Source: Neotamlana sargassicola
Lineage (GTDB): Bacteria > Bacteroidota > Bacteroidia > Flavobacteriales > Flavobacteriaceae
Length of the DNA: 64,000 nucleotides
Direction: 5' to 3'
Assembly: GCF_020523965.1 (NCBI RefSeq)
Contig: NZ_JAJAPX010000005.1
Span: forward strand, 278,769 to 342,768
Below, in pieces: positions 1 to 9,541 of the stretch. Numbering within the stretch: position 1 is the stretch's first letter; every line of letters begins with the position of its first letter. The position numbers and the translations under genes were made by a program. The notes under the pieces were generated by a model, which made no database searches, was not told the DNA's origin, and worked only from the letters and a program-made list of their open reading frames with translations.

Positions 1-706
1 GAATATCAATATTGCCAATTTCATTTGCAATAATTGACATTTCATTTGCGTAACTAATTAAAGTTGAAAGTAACGTGTTTGATAGGTATTTAATGTATTC
101 TGCAGAATTATAGCTAACATAATGAATTGGAGCATTAAATGGTAGATAAATTTTATTTAAAATATCTTTTGCAATATCATCCTCAACACCAATAACAATT
201 CTATCAGGTTCTATAAAATCTTCCCAACAATAGCCTTCGCGCAAAAATTCAGGGTTTGAGGCAAAAACAATTTTTCTATTAGGTAGTTGTGAAAGTTTTT
301 CCTTAACGAAAGGAATAATCTTAGTAGATACAGTTGATGGTGGAACGGTTGATTTAGTGATTATTACCTGAAGCTTATCAGTTTCTACATTTAATACTTG
401 TTCAATTGCAGCATAAATATATTTCAAGTCAGCACTTCCGTCTTCTTTACTTGGGGTTCCAACACATAAAAAAATTGCTTCACTGTCTTTAATTGCTTGT
501 TCAAAATTTGTGTCTAGAGAAAATGTTTTGTTATTTGTTTCTCTTAAAACTTTTTCTAAATGAGGTTCATGAAATGGTATTTTAAATTTTTTTAATGAAT
601 TTAAGCGATTTTCATCAACGTCAAATCCGTAGGTTTTAAAACCCGTTTTAGCAAATCCAAGGCCTGTTGTCAGACCTACAAATCCAAGTCCTAGAACTGA
701 TATCAT
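1..706 (-). CDS. UDP-glucose/GDP-mannose dehydrogenase family protein (3' end outside window)
   Basis: This is the N-terminal part (about 235 residues) of a nucleotide-sugar dehydrogenase that oxidises the sugar C6 alcohol to a carboxylate with NAD. I translated it by hand from the minus strand. It starts MISVLGLGFVGLTTGLGFAK, a Rossmann GxGxxG loop at residues 6-11, followed by [18 protein letters not shown] and NPEFLREG, all typical of the family. The catalytic Cys region lies beyond the window edge. Its ATG overlaps the stop of the upstream SDR gene by 4 bp (ATGA), so it is translationally coupled to it. It is distinct from the complete ugd at 8177, so the locus carries two such enzymes. 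The exact substrate is not determined. Confidence 0.88.
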   Translation of the reverse strand, partial: MISVLGLGFVGLTTGLGFAKTGFKTYGFDVDENRLNSLKKFKIPFHEPHLEKVLRETNNKTFSLDTNFEQAIKDSEAIFLCVGTPSKEDGSADLKYIYAAIEQVLNVETDKLQVIITKSTVPPSTVSTKIIPFVKEKLSQLPNRKIVFASNPEFLREGYCWEDFIEPDRIVIGVEDDIAKDILNKIYLPFNAPIHYVSYNSAEYIKYLSNTLLSTLISYANEMSIIANEIGNIDI

Positions 707-1797
707 AATAGTTGTCCGTTATAGATTTTTAAAAATTCAAGGAATCTTGCAATTCCTTCTTCTACGTGTATAGAAGGATTATAACCAAGTAATTCTTTAG
801 CTTTATCAATTACAGGGCATCTTCTATTTGGATTATCAGTCATATAATCATCGTCATCGGAATTTCCAAATGTGACTTTACCTGTATATCCAAAAATATC
901 TTTTGCATTCTTAACATAGATCTCAGCAAATTCTTTTACCGAAATTTCAGGATTATCAATCCCTATGTTAAATACATCAAACTTGTCGTAAAGTAGAACT
1001 TTTAAATATCCTGTAATAGCATCTGATATATAGCAAAAAGTTCTAGTTGGTTTACCGTCAGAAAGAATATTTAGATCATCTCCCTCAACAACACATTTCG
1101 CAAAATCCGCTGGCAAACGTTTGTCGTGTATACTCATTCCAGGGCCATAATTGTTAAAAGGGCGGGCAATAGTTACTGGGAAATTATATTGATTATTGAA
1201 AATCCAGCACATGGTCTCTCCGAAGCGCTTAGCTTCGTCGTAACAAGCTCTTGGCCCCATAGTATTTACATTGCCACGGTAAGATTCGGGAGTTGGAATA
1301 TATTCTTTAAAAGGATCCCCATATATCTCGCTACTTGAGAAGAACAAAAATCCAGTTACCTTCTTATTTAGGTAATAATCAAATAATCTACGCAGTCCAG
1401 TAATATTAGCATCAATTGTTTCTACAGGATAAATTCTGTAAAAAGTAGGGGATGCTATTGAAGCCATATGAATAATCAGGTTTGCATTTTCAGCACCAGG
1501 TACTTCGCTAATATCATCGGTTATTATATTAAATTCATGTAGGGAAAAGAAATCATACTCCTCAACGATTTCGTCAAGCCACTCTTTATTTCCGGTTAGG
1601 AAATTTTCAAGTGCTATTACCTGTTTAATCTTTAGCTGCTCTTTGAATTTAGTAAGGAAGTGTACAAAGTAATAGCCCAAAAAACCTCCACATCCCGTTA
1701 AAAGAACGGTGGCGTTATTAAATTTTGATTTTTCTTTATCTGTGAGACCATCATAAATATTATTCAGGTCTTCATTAATAATTTTGTTGTTTCTCAT
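703..1797 (-). CDS. NAD-dependent epimerase/dehydratase, UDP-glucuronate decarboxylase-like SDR
   Basis: Extended short-chain dehydrogenase acting on a nucleotide sugar. From the ATG at 1797 it has the NAD loop TGCGGFLG (Gly35, Gly38, Gly41), SSSEIYGDP as the active-site Ser/Thr segment, and the catalytic pair Tyr186/Lys190 in GPRACYDEAKRFGETMC. That last block is characteristic of UXS (UDP-glucuronate to UDP-xylose) enzymes. I prefer 1797 over an in-frame start at 1833, because the longer form would overlap rfbF by 26 bp; 1797 leaves a 10-bp gap. It sits between rfbF and a sugar dehydrogenase. By sequence it is UXS-like, but the CDP-glucose synthase next door raises the possibility of a CDP-sugar substrate. 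Confidence 0.8.
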   Translation of the reverse strand: MRNNKIINEDLNNIYDGLTDKEKSKFNNATVLLTGCGGFLGYYFVHFLTKFKEQLKIKQVIALENFLTGNKEWLDEIVEEYDFFSLHEFNIITDDISEVPGAENANLIIHMASIASPTFYRIYPVETIDANITGLRRLFDYYLNKKVTGFLFFSSSEIYGDPFKEYIPTPESYRGNVNTMGPRACYDEAKRFGETMCWIFNNQYNFPVTIARPFNNYGPGMSIHDKRLPADFAKCVVEGDDLNILSDGKPTRTFCYISDAITGYLKVLLYDKFDVFNIGIDNPEISVKEFAEIYVKNAKDIFGYTGKVTFGNSDDDDYMTDNPNRRCPVIDKAKELLGYNPSIHVEEGIARFLEFLKIYNGQLL

Positions 1798-1807
1798 ATT
1801 TATAGAT

Positions 1808-2590
1808 TTACCAAACTTTCCAAGGGGCATCATTTCTAACCCACCTTTCTTCTAAAACATTTTTATCTCTTAAAGTATCCATGGGTTGCCAAAAATCAGT
1901 ATGCTTGTACGCGAATAAATTTCCATTTTTGGCGAGATTTTCCATAGGGTCTTTTTCAAAAACAGTTGAGTCGTTCTCAATTAAATCAAGAACTGAAGGT
2001 TCTAAAACAAAATACCCACCGTTAATCCAAGCTGTACCTTCTGAGGCTCCTTTCGGTTTCTCCTTAAAGTATTTAATTTCAGTTTCATCACCATTTAAAG
2101 TAAATACTCCAAAGCGACCAGGCTGACGAACAGACGTTAAGGTAGCCAATTTTCCGTGGCTTTTATGAAACGAAATGAGCTTATTGATATCCACATTGCT
2201 AACTCCATCTCCATAAGTGAGACAAAATGTTTCATCTCCAATATATTGAGCCACTTTTTTAACGCGTCCTCCGGTCATCGTATTTTCACCAGTATCAACT
2301 AAAGTTACAGACCATGGTTCAGAGTTGACATTATGGACTTCCATATTATTTGTTCTCATATCGAACGTAACATCGGATGTATGAAGAAAATAATTTGAGA
2401 AATATTCCTTAATCATATAACCTTTATACCCGCAACAGATAATAAAATCATTAATGCCATAATGAGAATATGTTTTCATTATGTGCCATAAAATAGGTTT
2501 TCCACCTATCTCAACCATTGGTTTTGGACGGACCCCACTTTCTTCACTAATTCGGGTTCCAAATCCTCCTGCAAGAATTACTGCTTTCAT
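1808..2590 (-). CDS. rfbF: Glucose-1-phosphate cytidylyltransferase
   Basis: Makes CDP-glucose from CTP and glucose-1-phosphate, the entry step to CDP-linked deoxysugars. The 260-residue length matches the family. The N-terminus MKAVILAGGFGTRISEES is the nucleotidyltransferase signature loop, with RPKPMVEIGGKPILWHIMK following it, as in RfbF. LTYGDGVSNVD carries the metal-binding Asp, and the C-terminal FWQPMDTLRDKNVLEERW is typical. It is the first gene of a minus-strand operon with the SDR and sugar dehydrogenase downstream. A CDP-glucose 4,6-dehydratase, the usual partner, is not visible in the window. Confidence 0.92.
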   Translation of the reverse strand: MKAVILAGGFGTRISEESGVRPKPMVEIGGKPILWHIMKTYSHYGINDFIICCGYKGYMIKEYFSNYFLHTSDVTFDMRTNNMEVHNVNSEPWSVTLVDTGENTMTGGRVKKVAQYIGDETFCLTYGDGVSNVDINKLISFHKSHGKLATLTSVRQPGRFGVFTLNGDETEIKYFKEKPKGASEGTAWINGGYFVLEPSVLDLIENDSTVFEKDPMENLAKNGNLFAYKHTDFWQPMDTLRDKNVLEERWVRNDAPWKVW

Positions 2591-3205
2591 TTTAAATTTT
2601 TAAATTTTTAAATTTTTTTAATTAATAATTTTTATTTTCTGAGGGAGATATATGGACTAAAGAGATAAGTGATTTGTTTTTTTTGTTAATGGTATTTAAT
2701 AGAAGTAAATATTATTGTAAACCAGAATTTTAATAGGTTTAACAAAGAGTTTTTTTAAGTCCATTGTTTTGAAAATTACAATACATTATTAAGTTGTAAT
2801 TGTTTTTATTGGTTAATAGCTTTTTCTGGCTTTAAAACTAAAAAAAATATTTTAATAAACTAAAAGGTTTTGGCTGTATGTCTATTTTTTTGGTTAAAAG
2901 TTCTTTGTTTTATTGTTTTAAGTTTCTATGTGGTGTCTTATTGATGATTCTAAAGTATAATTAAACGAAAATATTTGCGATGTATAGAAATTCACACTTT
3001 CTTAAGGTTAGGCTTAGTTCATGAGTTTAAATTTATGATTTATTTAATTTAAAACAGAATTAATTGCGTTTAAACTAAAACAGCGACTTTTAATCTGTTT
3101 TACTACTTAAATGTTTTGTTAAAGTGAAAAAAAAGGTTTTTTTTGTACAGGGTTATAAAATTAAATCAATAGAACTTAAATAATAATAAGTAGTATTTAA
3201 ATGTC
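2591..3205. other. Intergenic region between divergent polysaccharide operons
   Basis: About 615 bp of very AT-rich sequence with long A and T runs and no open frame that looks like a gene. It must hold the promoters for the minus-strand rfbF operon and the plus-strand wzc-like gene. I could not find a clean TAnnTTTG element with a well-spaced TTG for either direction, so no promoter is called. No JUMPstart-like element is recognised. Confidence 0.5.
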
Positions 3206-5512
3206 ATGGAAAAAGATTTTTTTAAAATATTATCAAGTTATTTAAAGTACTGGTACCTATTTGTAATAGGATGTGTAATTTGTCTGGTATTAGCATTTTT
3301 GCATATTCGTTATAACGTAATATCCGAATATTACATTGCTGGTAAGGTACTGCTTAACGATAAAGAAAATGGTGGTGGAGAGGCCTCTGGTTTGCAGTCT
3401 TTAAGCGATTTAGGCTTGATTAAAATGTCTAAAAACATCCAAGACGAGATAGGGGTGCTATTATCGTACGATTTAATGTTAGAAACTATTAAGGAGTTGG
3501 ATTATGCGGTAGCATATTATGCAGAAGGAAGTTTCAATGAGGTTGAGGTATATGTAAAATCTTTGCCGTTTAAAGTCGTTTTAAATGATACATTACCGTT
3601 GTTAAGGCAAGGGACATTAGGCAGGGTTAAGGTACTTGATGAATTCAAATTTAGTGTTGAAAAATTAGTCGACGAGGAAGTTGTTGATAAAAAAGTGTAT
3701 GAATTCGGGGAAATATTAAACACTGAGTTTGGAAATTTCCATATTGAATTACAACAACAAGGAAAGTTAGACCTTAAAAATACTAATCCAGTAATTGTTA
3801 GATTTAAGGATCCTGAAGCCTTGGCTTCTAATTATAATGCCCGTTTAAATGTGTTTCCGGTTTACGAAAATGGAGGTGGCTTGCTCGAAATAGGCTTAAC
3901 CGATGCCGTTCCTCAACGCGGGGAAGATTTAATTAATAAACTCATAGAGGTATATGCGCGCAATTCTGCGAAGCACAAAAACTTGCTAGCCGAATCTACC
4001 CTAAAATTGATTGATGAGCGTTTAAATCTATTAACTACAGATTTAAATAGCGCTGAAGAAAGTGTCGAGAACTACAAGCAAAGTAATAACCTAACCAATG
4101 TAGAGGCAGATGCATCACGCTTTATCCAATTAGCCGATCAAGTAGATAGAGAATTAGCAACCTTGCGAACCGAAATCAATGCCATTGATGCCCTTGAAAG
4201 AACCTTAGGGCAAACAGGTGGGGGAAATTATACAGCTATAAGTTCTTACAATATTCAAAATCCTGCCTTAGTAGCTGCAATCATGAATTACAACACGGTC
4301 GTTCAAGAAAGGGTGGCATTAGTAAATGCAACGGGAATAGGGAACCCCATGTTAGGGGAAATCGATAAGCGTTTAGAGTCTAGTAAACGACAAATTTTAG
4401 AAAATTTAAAAGGTATTAAATTACAATTAACCAGATCCCAGAGGGACTTAATGAATCAGTCTGCTCAATACAGGTCTAAAATTTCTTCAGTGCCTTCGGC
4501 TGAAAGAGCCTTATTGGAAATTAATAGAGATCAAGGGCTTAAACAGGGCTTGTATTTATTTCTCCTACAGAAAAAAGAGGAAGAAGCCTTGTCTATTAGT
4601 GTGCCTTTTGCAGATACACGTATTATCGAAGAACCAAGGTCTAGTGGATACCCAATAAATGGGGCTAAAACGCCCGTATATTTGGGCGCAATCCTATTTG
4701 GTTTGTTAGTGCCTTTCGGTTTTGTGTTTTTAAAAGAAAAATTAAATACAAAAATTGAAGACGCAGAGGAGGTGGGTAATCTAACGAGTACACCAATTTT
4801 AGGTCTGGTGGCTCACAATAATACAAATAAAGCAGTGGTGCTAAGTAAAAATAGCAACACACCAATTGCGGAACTTTTTAGGTTAATGAGGCATAATTTA
4901 AAGTTCATGACCAAAAACGCAGCCAACCAAACCATAATGGTAACCTCCGGGAATCCAGGAGAAGGGAAAACCTTTGTATCCACAAATTTAGCAGCGAGTT
5001 TAGCTCTTACAGGGAAAAAAGTGGTTGTCTTAGGTTTCGATTTAAGAATACCTAAATTAACTAAAGAATTAGATTTAAAGTATGAATATGGGCTTTCCGA
5101 TTACATAATCGATACCCAGATACAAATACAACAGTTACTAATCACTTACCAACAGGTGCCAAATTTACACTTTATTGGGGCAGGTACCATGGCACCGAAT
5201 CCTGGAGAATTAATAATTCACCAACGGGTCGAAGAGCTTTTTGCACAGCTAAAATCGCAATTCGATTACATTATTATCGATACACCTCCTGTAGGGAAGG
5301 TTGCTGATGCTTTTGCCTTAGCAAAGCATACGGATGCGGCTATTTTTGTGCTACGTCAAAATTATACTAAAAAAACGGACTTGAAATTGGTAAACGAGAT
5401 AGAGGGAACAAACAAAATAAACAACTTAATGTTAGTAATAAATGATGTGAAAAACGAGAAAAACGATTTCTATGGTGGCTACGGAAATACGGGAAATACC
5501 AAAAACACCTAA
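3206..5512 (+). CDS. Polysaccharide biosynthesis tyrosine autokinase (Wzc-like)
   Basis: Inner-membrane polysaccharide co-polymerase fused to a BY-kinase that controls chain length and export. Order seen in 768 residues: Wzz domain with a first membrane helix near 16-35, a large periplasmic coiled-coil region, a second helix near 492-510, then the cytoplasmic kinase. The kinase has Walker A GNPGEGKT near 582-589, Walker A' VVVLGFDLRIPK, and Walker B YIIIDTPPV near 688. The C-terminal tail has only two tyrosines (Tyr756, Tyr759), a sparse version of the usual autophosphorylated tyrosine cluster. It begins the plus-strand exopolysaccharide run. The outer-membrane partner Wza is not in the window. 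Confidence 0.93.
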   Translation: MEKDFFKILSSYLKYWYLFVIGCVICLVLAFLHIRYNVISEYYIAGKVLLNDKENGGGEASGLQSLSDLGLIKMSKNIQDEIGVLLSYDLMLETIKELDYAVAYYAEGSFNEVEVYVKSLPFKVVLNDTLPLLRQGTLGRVKVLDEFKFSVEKLVDEEVVDKKVYEFGEILNTEFGNFHIELQQQGKLDLKNTNPVIVRFKDPEALASNYNARLNVFPVYENGGGLLEIGLTDAVPQRGEDLINKLIEVYARNSAKHKNLLAESTLKLIDERLNLLTTDLNSAEESVENYKQSNNLTNVEADASRFIQLADQVDRELATLRTEINAIDALERTLGQTGGGNYTAISSYNIQNPALVAAIMNYNTVVQERVALVNATGIGNPMLGEIDKRLESSKRQILENLKGIKLQLTRSQRDLMNQSAQYRSKISSVPSAERALLEINRDQGLKQGLYLFLLQKKEEEALSISVPFADTRIIEEPRSSGYPINGAKTPVYLGAILFGLLVPFGFVFLKEKLNTKIEDAEEVGNLTSTPILGLVAHNNTNKAVVLSKNSNTPIAELFRLMRHNLKFMTKNAANQTIMVTSGNPGEGKTFVSTNLAASLALTGKKVVVLGFDLRIPKLTKELDLKYEYGLSDYIIDTQIQIQQLLITYQQVPNLHFIGAGTMAPNPGELIIHQRVEELFAQLKSQFDYIIIDTPPVGKVADAFALAKHTDAAIFVLRQNYTKKTDLKLVNEIEGTNKINNLMLVINDVKNEKNDFYGGYGNTGNTKNT

Positions 5513-5871
5513 ATAAACTTCCTTAGAGCTTTATTTAGAGTAACCAAATCACTAAATGCATATGAATTATGAAATTTTTTTAAAATCAACGTACCCCGAT
5601 AGTCAAGAAAATAACTTCGCGGTAAATTGGCTTAAAAAAGGTTGCGGAAGAAACACGTAGCCCCAGGTATGCTATAGTGCAAAATTCTGAAGAAAAACAT
5701 CTAATAATTTGTGAAAGCGCTTTAATGATGCTAGGATTTAATAGAATACAGGCAATTATAAAGCGTATAGCGGTTGGTTAATTGTATGGGGGCAAGAAAA
5801 AAATTAAATAAGCAAATGAATATATATCGAATTGATTTAACTTTCATCAAAAAGCTGTATAGTGATCTTCT
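5513..5871 (+). pseudogene. Gene-free gap with broken coding remnant
   Basis: Between the wzc-like gene and wzx. A frame opens at ATG 5556 (MHMNYEIFLKSTYPDS...) and stops at 5658-5660. A second open stretch in another frame then runs to a TAA at 5779-5781 and reads ...AIVQNSEEKHLIICESALM... The arrangement looks like one small gene broken by a stop and a frameshift, or an old insertion remnant. I do not recognise the family, and it could also be noncoding. Confidence 0.3.
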
Positions 5872-7155
5872 ATGAGGAATATATCTAATCGTTCCATTTT
5901 TTTAAGGCTGAAACCTTGGTTTATGTTGATAGGTTCTACGAGTATGGCCCAAGGCTTAGTTCAAGGATTAGGGTTAATTTCAGGTATTTTAGTAATTAGA
6001 ATATTACCGCCTTCTGAATACGCCTTATACACTCTAGGGAATAGTATGCTAGGTGCTATGGTCTTGTTGGCAAATGGTGGTATATCTAAAGGTGTAATGG
6101 CGCAAGGTAGTAAAGTTTGGAAAAATAAAAACCATTTGGGCGAAGTAATGGTTACAGGACTCCATTTAAGAAAAAAATTTATTTTAGCGAGTTTAATAAT
6201 TGGAATCCCAATTTTATTTTACCTCCTATTACAAAATGATGCGAGTATCACTTCAGCCATTTTGATAATTATAGCATTAATTCCGGCTTTTACGGCTTCT
6301 ATTTCTAATGCCTTATTGGTCATAGTGCCTCAATTACATCAGAATATTAGGCCGTTGCAAATTAATCAAATTGGGGTTAATTTGGGACGATTATTGCTTT
6401 TGTTGGCATCCATACTCTTTTTTCCTATTGCTTATGTGGCACTTTTATCGGCTGGTATTTCACAAATATTTGGTAATTATAGGTTAAAAAAAATAGCTTT
6501 ACAACATGTGAATTTAAACCAAAAGCCATCCCCTGTCATTCGTAAAAAAATTATAAAAACCGTTTCGCGTATTTTTCCCGAATCGGTTTACTATGCGTTT
6601 TCCAGTCAGATTACCATTTGGTTATTATCAATATTTGGAACCACAAAGGCAGTTGCAGAAATAGGAGCATTAAACCGAATTGCAGTGTTATTAACCTTAT
6701 TTACTATGGTATTTAATATTTTAATAGCACCAAGATTTGCACGGTTAACAGAAAGTTTTCAAGTATTATTAAAAAGGTATTCTTTAGTTGTGCTTATATT
6801 ACTTATCGTGTTACTCGTTGTGGTTAGTATGACTTATTGGTTTTCATCTCAAATATTATGGGTATTAGGAGCTGACTATAATAATTTAAATACAGAAATT
6901 GTGTGGTTAATTTTGGGGGCAACACTATCACTTATAGCCGGGCTTATTTATAATCTGTATTCAGGAAGGGGTTGGATTCAGCATCCCTTGCTGGCAATTT
7001 CAATAAGTTTTATAACTTTAGTAGTTGGTATTACTGTAATTGATGTGTCCAGCTTAATGGGGGCCATTAAATTAAATATTTTAGTAGGCTTAGTGCAATT
7101 TCTATCACATTTGTTATATGGGTATTACAAAATTTTTAAATTAAAAAATAATTAA
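5872..7155 (+). CDS. Oligosaccharide flippase family protein (Wzx-like)
   Basis: Polytopic membrane protein of the polysaccharide-transporter/MATE-like group, expected to flip undecaprenyl-linked repeat units across the inner membrane. The 427 residues contain about 12 hydrophobic segments with short polar loops. The early block MAQGLVQGLGLISGILVIRI and PSEYALYTLGNSMLG resemble the N-terminus of Wzx-type proteins. Placed between the autokinase and a glycosyltransferase, 10 bp before the latter, it fits a Wzx/Wzy-dependent assembly system together with the Wzy-like gene at 11955. Confidence 0.82.
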   Translation: MRNISNRSIFLRLKPWFMLIGSTSMAQGLVQGLGLISGILVIRILPPSEYALYTLGNSMLGAMVLLANGGISKGVMAQGSKVWKNKNHLGEVMVTGLHLRKKFILASLIIGIPILFYLLLQNDASITSAILIIIALIPAFTASISNALLVIVPQLHQNIRPLQINQIGVNLGRLLLLLASILFFPIAYVALLSAGISQIFGNYRLKKIALQHVNLNQKPSPVIRKKIIKTVSRIFPESVYYAFSSQITIWLLSIFGTTKAVAEIGALNRIAVLLTLFTMVFNILIAPRFARLTESFQVLLKRYSLVVLILLIVLLVVVSMTYWFSSQILWVLGADYNNLNTEIVWLILGATLSLIAGLIYNLYSGRGWIQHPLLAISISFITLVVGITVIDVSSLMGAIKLNILVGLVQFLSHLLYGYYKIFKLKNN

Positions 7156-7165
7156 ATAAAAATTA

Positions 7166-8146
7166 ATGACATCTAAATCAGCTATATGTACCCTGTTTGA
7201 GGGGCATTATCATTATGGAGTGGCTACATTGTCAAATTCATTATTTCATTCAGGGTTCAATGGTATAATGTATGTGGGGTATAGAGGGGATTTACCAAAT
7301 TGGATAAAAGGAGGAGAACTCGTAAGTATTGAAGGTTTCGATAATGTCATCAAAGTAAAAAATATAAAGCAAGACATGACTTTATATTTTATACCCTTAT
7401 CTACATCTTTTAGCTTAACTAACTATAAGCCCAATTTTATGTTAGATTTAATGGACGGTCCAGCAAGAGGTTTGGATTATATGTTTTACTTCGATCCAGA
7501 TATCGTGGTCAAGCAACCTTGGGCATGTTTCGAAGAATGGGCTAGCTGCGGAATTGCAGTCTCTGAAGACGTAAATTCTCCCTTAGAAGAATTACATCCA
7601 AGGAGAGTGGGCTGGCGTAAATATTTCAAGGATTATAATTTGGCGCTAAAATTCAAATCTAATATTTATGTCAATGGTGGTTTTATTGGAGTAAATAAAC
7701 GTAATTTAGAATTTTTAAAACTTTGGAAAAATATACAAGACCATATGGCAAATGCTATCGGAGGTCTTGAAAATTCTATTTTTTCGAATCAAACTTACAA
7801 AACAACAATACCTATAAAAAAAGGGTTTCAAATTTTTGATAAATCAGACCAAGACGCTTTAAATGCAGCTATCGAATGTTATAAGGATGATGTAAGCTAT
7901 ATAGGTCTCGAAGGTATGGGATTCAAAGAAGGGTACAATCTGATGATTCACGCGCTAGGAAGCCCAAAACCTTGGAAAACAAATCTACTAAGTAGAGCTA
8001 TAAAGGGACAGCAACCTAGATTGACAGATGTAAGTTATTGGAGAGTTAACCATACACCATTCTCAGCGCATAGTGATTTTGAAATTAAAAGGAAAAAAAT
8101 AAGTATATTGGTTGCAAAAATCATAGGCCGATTTTACAGTAAATAA
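7166..8146 (+). CDS. Putative glycosyltransferase with DxD motif, family not identified
   Basis: A soluble 326-residue protein without membrane segments. The N-terminus SAICTLFEGHYHYGVATLSNSL and the motif YMFYFDPDIVVKQPW (DPD at about residues 111-113, like the metal-binding DxD of GT-A enzymes) suggest a GT8-like nucleotide-sugar transferase. YVNGGFIGVNKRNLEFLK resembles the acceptor-loop region of such folds. It lies within the glycosyltransferase run. I do not recognise a precise family, so donor and acceptor are unknown. Confidence 0.6.
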   Translation: MTSKSAICTLFEGHYHYGVATLSNSLFHSGFNGIMYVGYRGDLPNWIKGGELVSIEGFDNVIKVKNIKQDMTLYFIPLSTSFSLTNYKPNFMLDLMDGPARGLDYMFYFDPDIVVKQPWACFEEWASCGIAVSEDVNSPLEELHPRRVGWRKYFKDYNLALKFKSNIYVNGGFIGVNKRNLEFLKLWKNIQDHMANAIGGLENSIFSNQTYKTTIPIKKGFQIFDKSDQDALNAAIECYKDDVSYIGLEGMGFKEGYNLMIHALGSPKPWKTNLLSRAIKGQQPRLTDVSYWRVNHTPFSAHSDFEIKRKKISILVAKIIGRFYSK

Positions 8147-8176
8147 TTAAATATAAAATCAAAAATAATAAGCTTT

Positions 8177-9517
8177 ATGAAAATAACAGTGATAGGTACA
8201 GGATACGTAGGGTTGGTAAGTGGAACCTGTTTTGCAGAAATGGGAAACAAAGTAACCTGTATTGATGTCGATACAAATAAAATTCAAAAACTAGAAGAAG
8301 GCATCATTCCAATTTACGAACCAGGACTAGAAGTAATGGTTAAGCGTAACTATGAGCGCAATACCCTAAAGTTTAGTACAAAACTATCAGAAAACCTAGG
8401 GGGCTGTGACATCGCTTTTATTGCTGTAGGAACACCTATGGGCGACGATGGGTCTGCCGATTTAAAGTATGTACTTCAAGTGGCTAAAGAAATTGGGCAA
8501 AACATGACCACGCCACTTATTGTAGTTGATAAATCAACGGTGCCAGTAGGAACAGCCGATAAAGTGAGAGCACAGATTAAAGAAGAACTAGATAAGCGAG
8601 GGGTTGATATTCATTTTGATGTGGTGTCCAATCCGGAGTTTCTAAAAGAAGGCGATGCCATTAGCGATTTTATGAAACCGGACCGCGTGGTAATTGGAGC
8701 TGATAGCGATGAAACAGCCGAAATTATGCGTACCCTATATTCACCCTTCTTTAGAAGTGGTTCAGCCCGTTTAATTGTAATGGATGTGCGCTCGGCAGAA
8801 ATGACCAAATACGTAGCCAACGCCATGTTAGCAACCAAAATTTCCTTCATGAACGAAATTTCTAACATCTGCGAATTAGTAGGAGCAGATGTAAATGATG
8901 TTCGCATCGGTATTGGTTCAGACAGCCGTATTGGCTACAGCTTCATCTATCCAGGTGCCGGCTACGGAGGCTCTTGTTTTCCTAAAGATGTGAAAGCCCT
9001 GCATCGTACAGCCAAAGAATATGGGTTTGATGCCGAATTAATTGGATCAGTAGAATCCGTTAACGATAAGCAAAAATTAGTCATAGCCAAAAAAGTAGTG
9101 AAACGTTTCGGAGAAGATTTATCAGGAAAAACCTTTGCGATATGGGGGCTGTCTTTTAAACCAGATACCGACGATATGCGTGAGGCGCCTGCCATTTATA
9201 TCATAAAAGATTTAGTAAGCCGTGGCGCTAAAATTAAAGCCTACGACCCTAAAGCTATGCACGAAGCTCAAGAATGCTACCTAAAAGGCGTACAAAACAT
9301 AACGTACTGCAATTCCAAATACGAGGCCATTGTTGATGCTGATGCCATGTTATTATTAACTGATTGGAAAGAATTTAGAATCCCAGATTTTGAAGAATTA
9401 AAAGCCCAACTCAAAACACCAATTGTTTTTGATGGTCGTAACCAATACAACGATAAAATGATGCAAGAACAAGGTTTTGAGTATTTTCAAATAGGGAAAC
9501 AACCGCTAAAGGCCTAA
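8177..9517 (+). CDS. ugd: UDP-glucose 6-dehydrogenase
   Basis: Oxidises UDP-glucose to UDP-glucuronate with two NAD, supplying acidic sugar for the polymer. It is complete at 446 residues. It shows the NAD loop [17 protein letters not shown] at 7-23, [37 protein letters not shown], the catalytic Cys267 in [10 protein letters not shown], and the C-terminal UDP-binding half with [15 protein letters not shown]. It is a paralogue of the truncated dehydrogenase at the left edge. Codon use looks slightly more GC-rich than the neighbouring transferases, as expected for a well-expressed conserved enzyme. Confidence 0.95.
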   Translation: MKITVIGTGYVGLVSGTCFAEMGNKVTCIDVDTNKIQKLEEGIIPIYEPGLEVMVKRNYERNTLKFSTKLSENLGGCDIAFIAVGTPMGDDGSADLKYVLQVAKEIGQNMTTPLIVVDKSTVPVGTADKVRAQIKEELDKRGVDIHFDVVSNPEFLKEGDAISDFMKPDRVVIGADSDETAEIMRTLYSPFFRSGSARLIVMDVRSAEMTKYVANAMLATKISFMNEISNICELVGADVNDVRIGIGSDSRIGYSFIYPGAGYGGSCFPKDVKALHRTAKEYGFDAELIGSVESVNDKQKLVIAKKVVKRFGEDLSGKTFAIWGLSFKPDTDDMREAPAIYIIKDLVSRGAKIKAYDPKAMHEAQECYLKGVQNITYCNSKYEAIVDADAMLLLTDWKEFRIPDFEELKAQLKTPIVFDGRNQYNDKMMQEQGFEYFQIGKQPLKA

Positions 9518-9541
9518 TTGGAGGCAAATAATTTTTGTTGC

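Noticed and set aside
1798..1833. Upstream ATG for the UXS-like gene
   Set aside because: Would overlap rfbF by 26 bp and adds no conserved residues.
9518..9541. TTG start extending the glycosyltransferase by eight residues
   Set aside because: The extension abuts the ugd stop and reads EANNFCC, unlike a GT4 N-terminus; ATG 9542 preferred.
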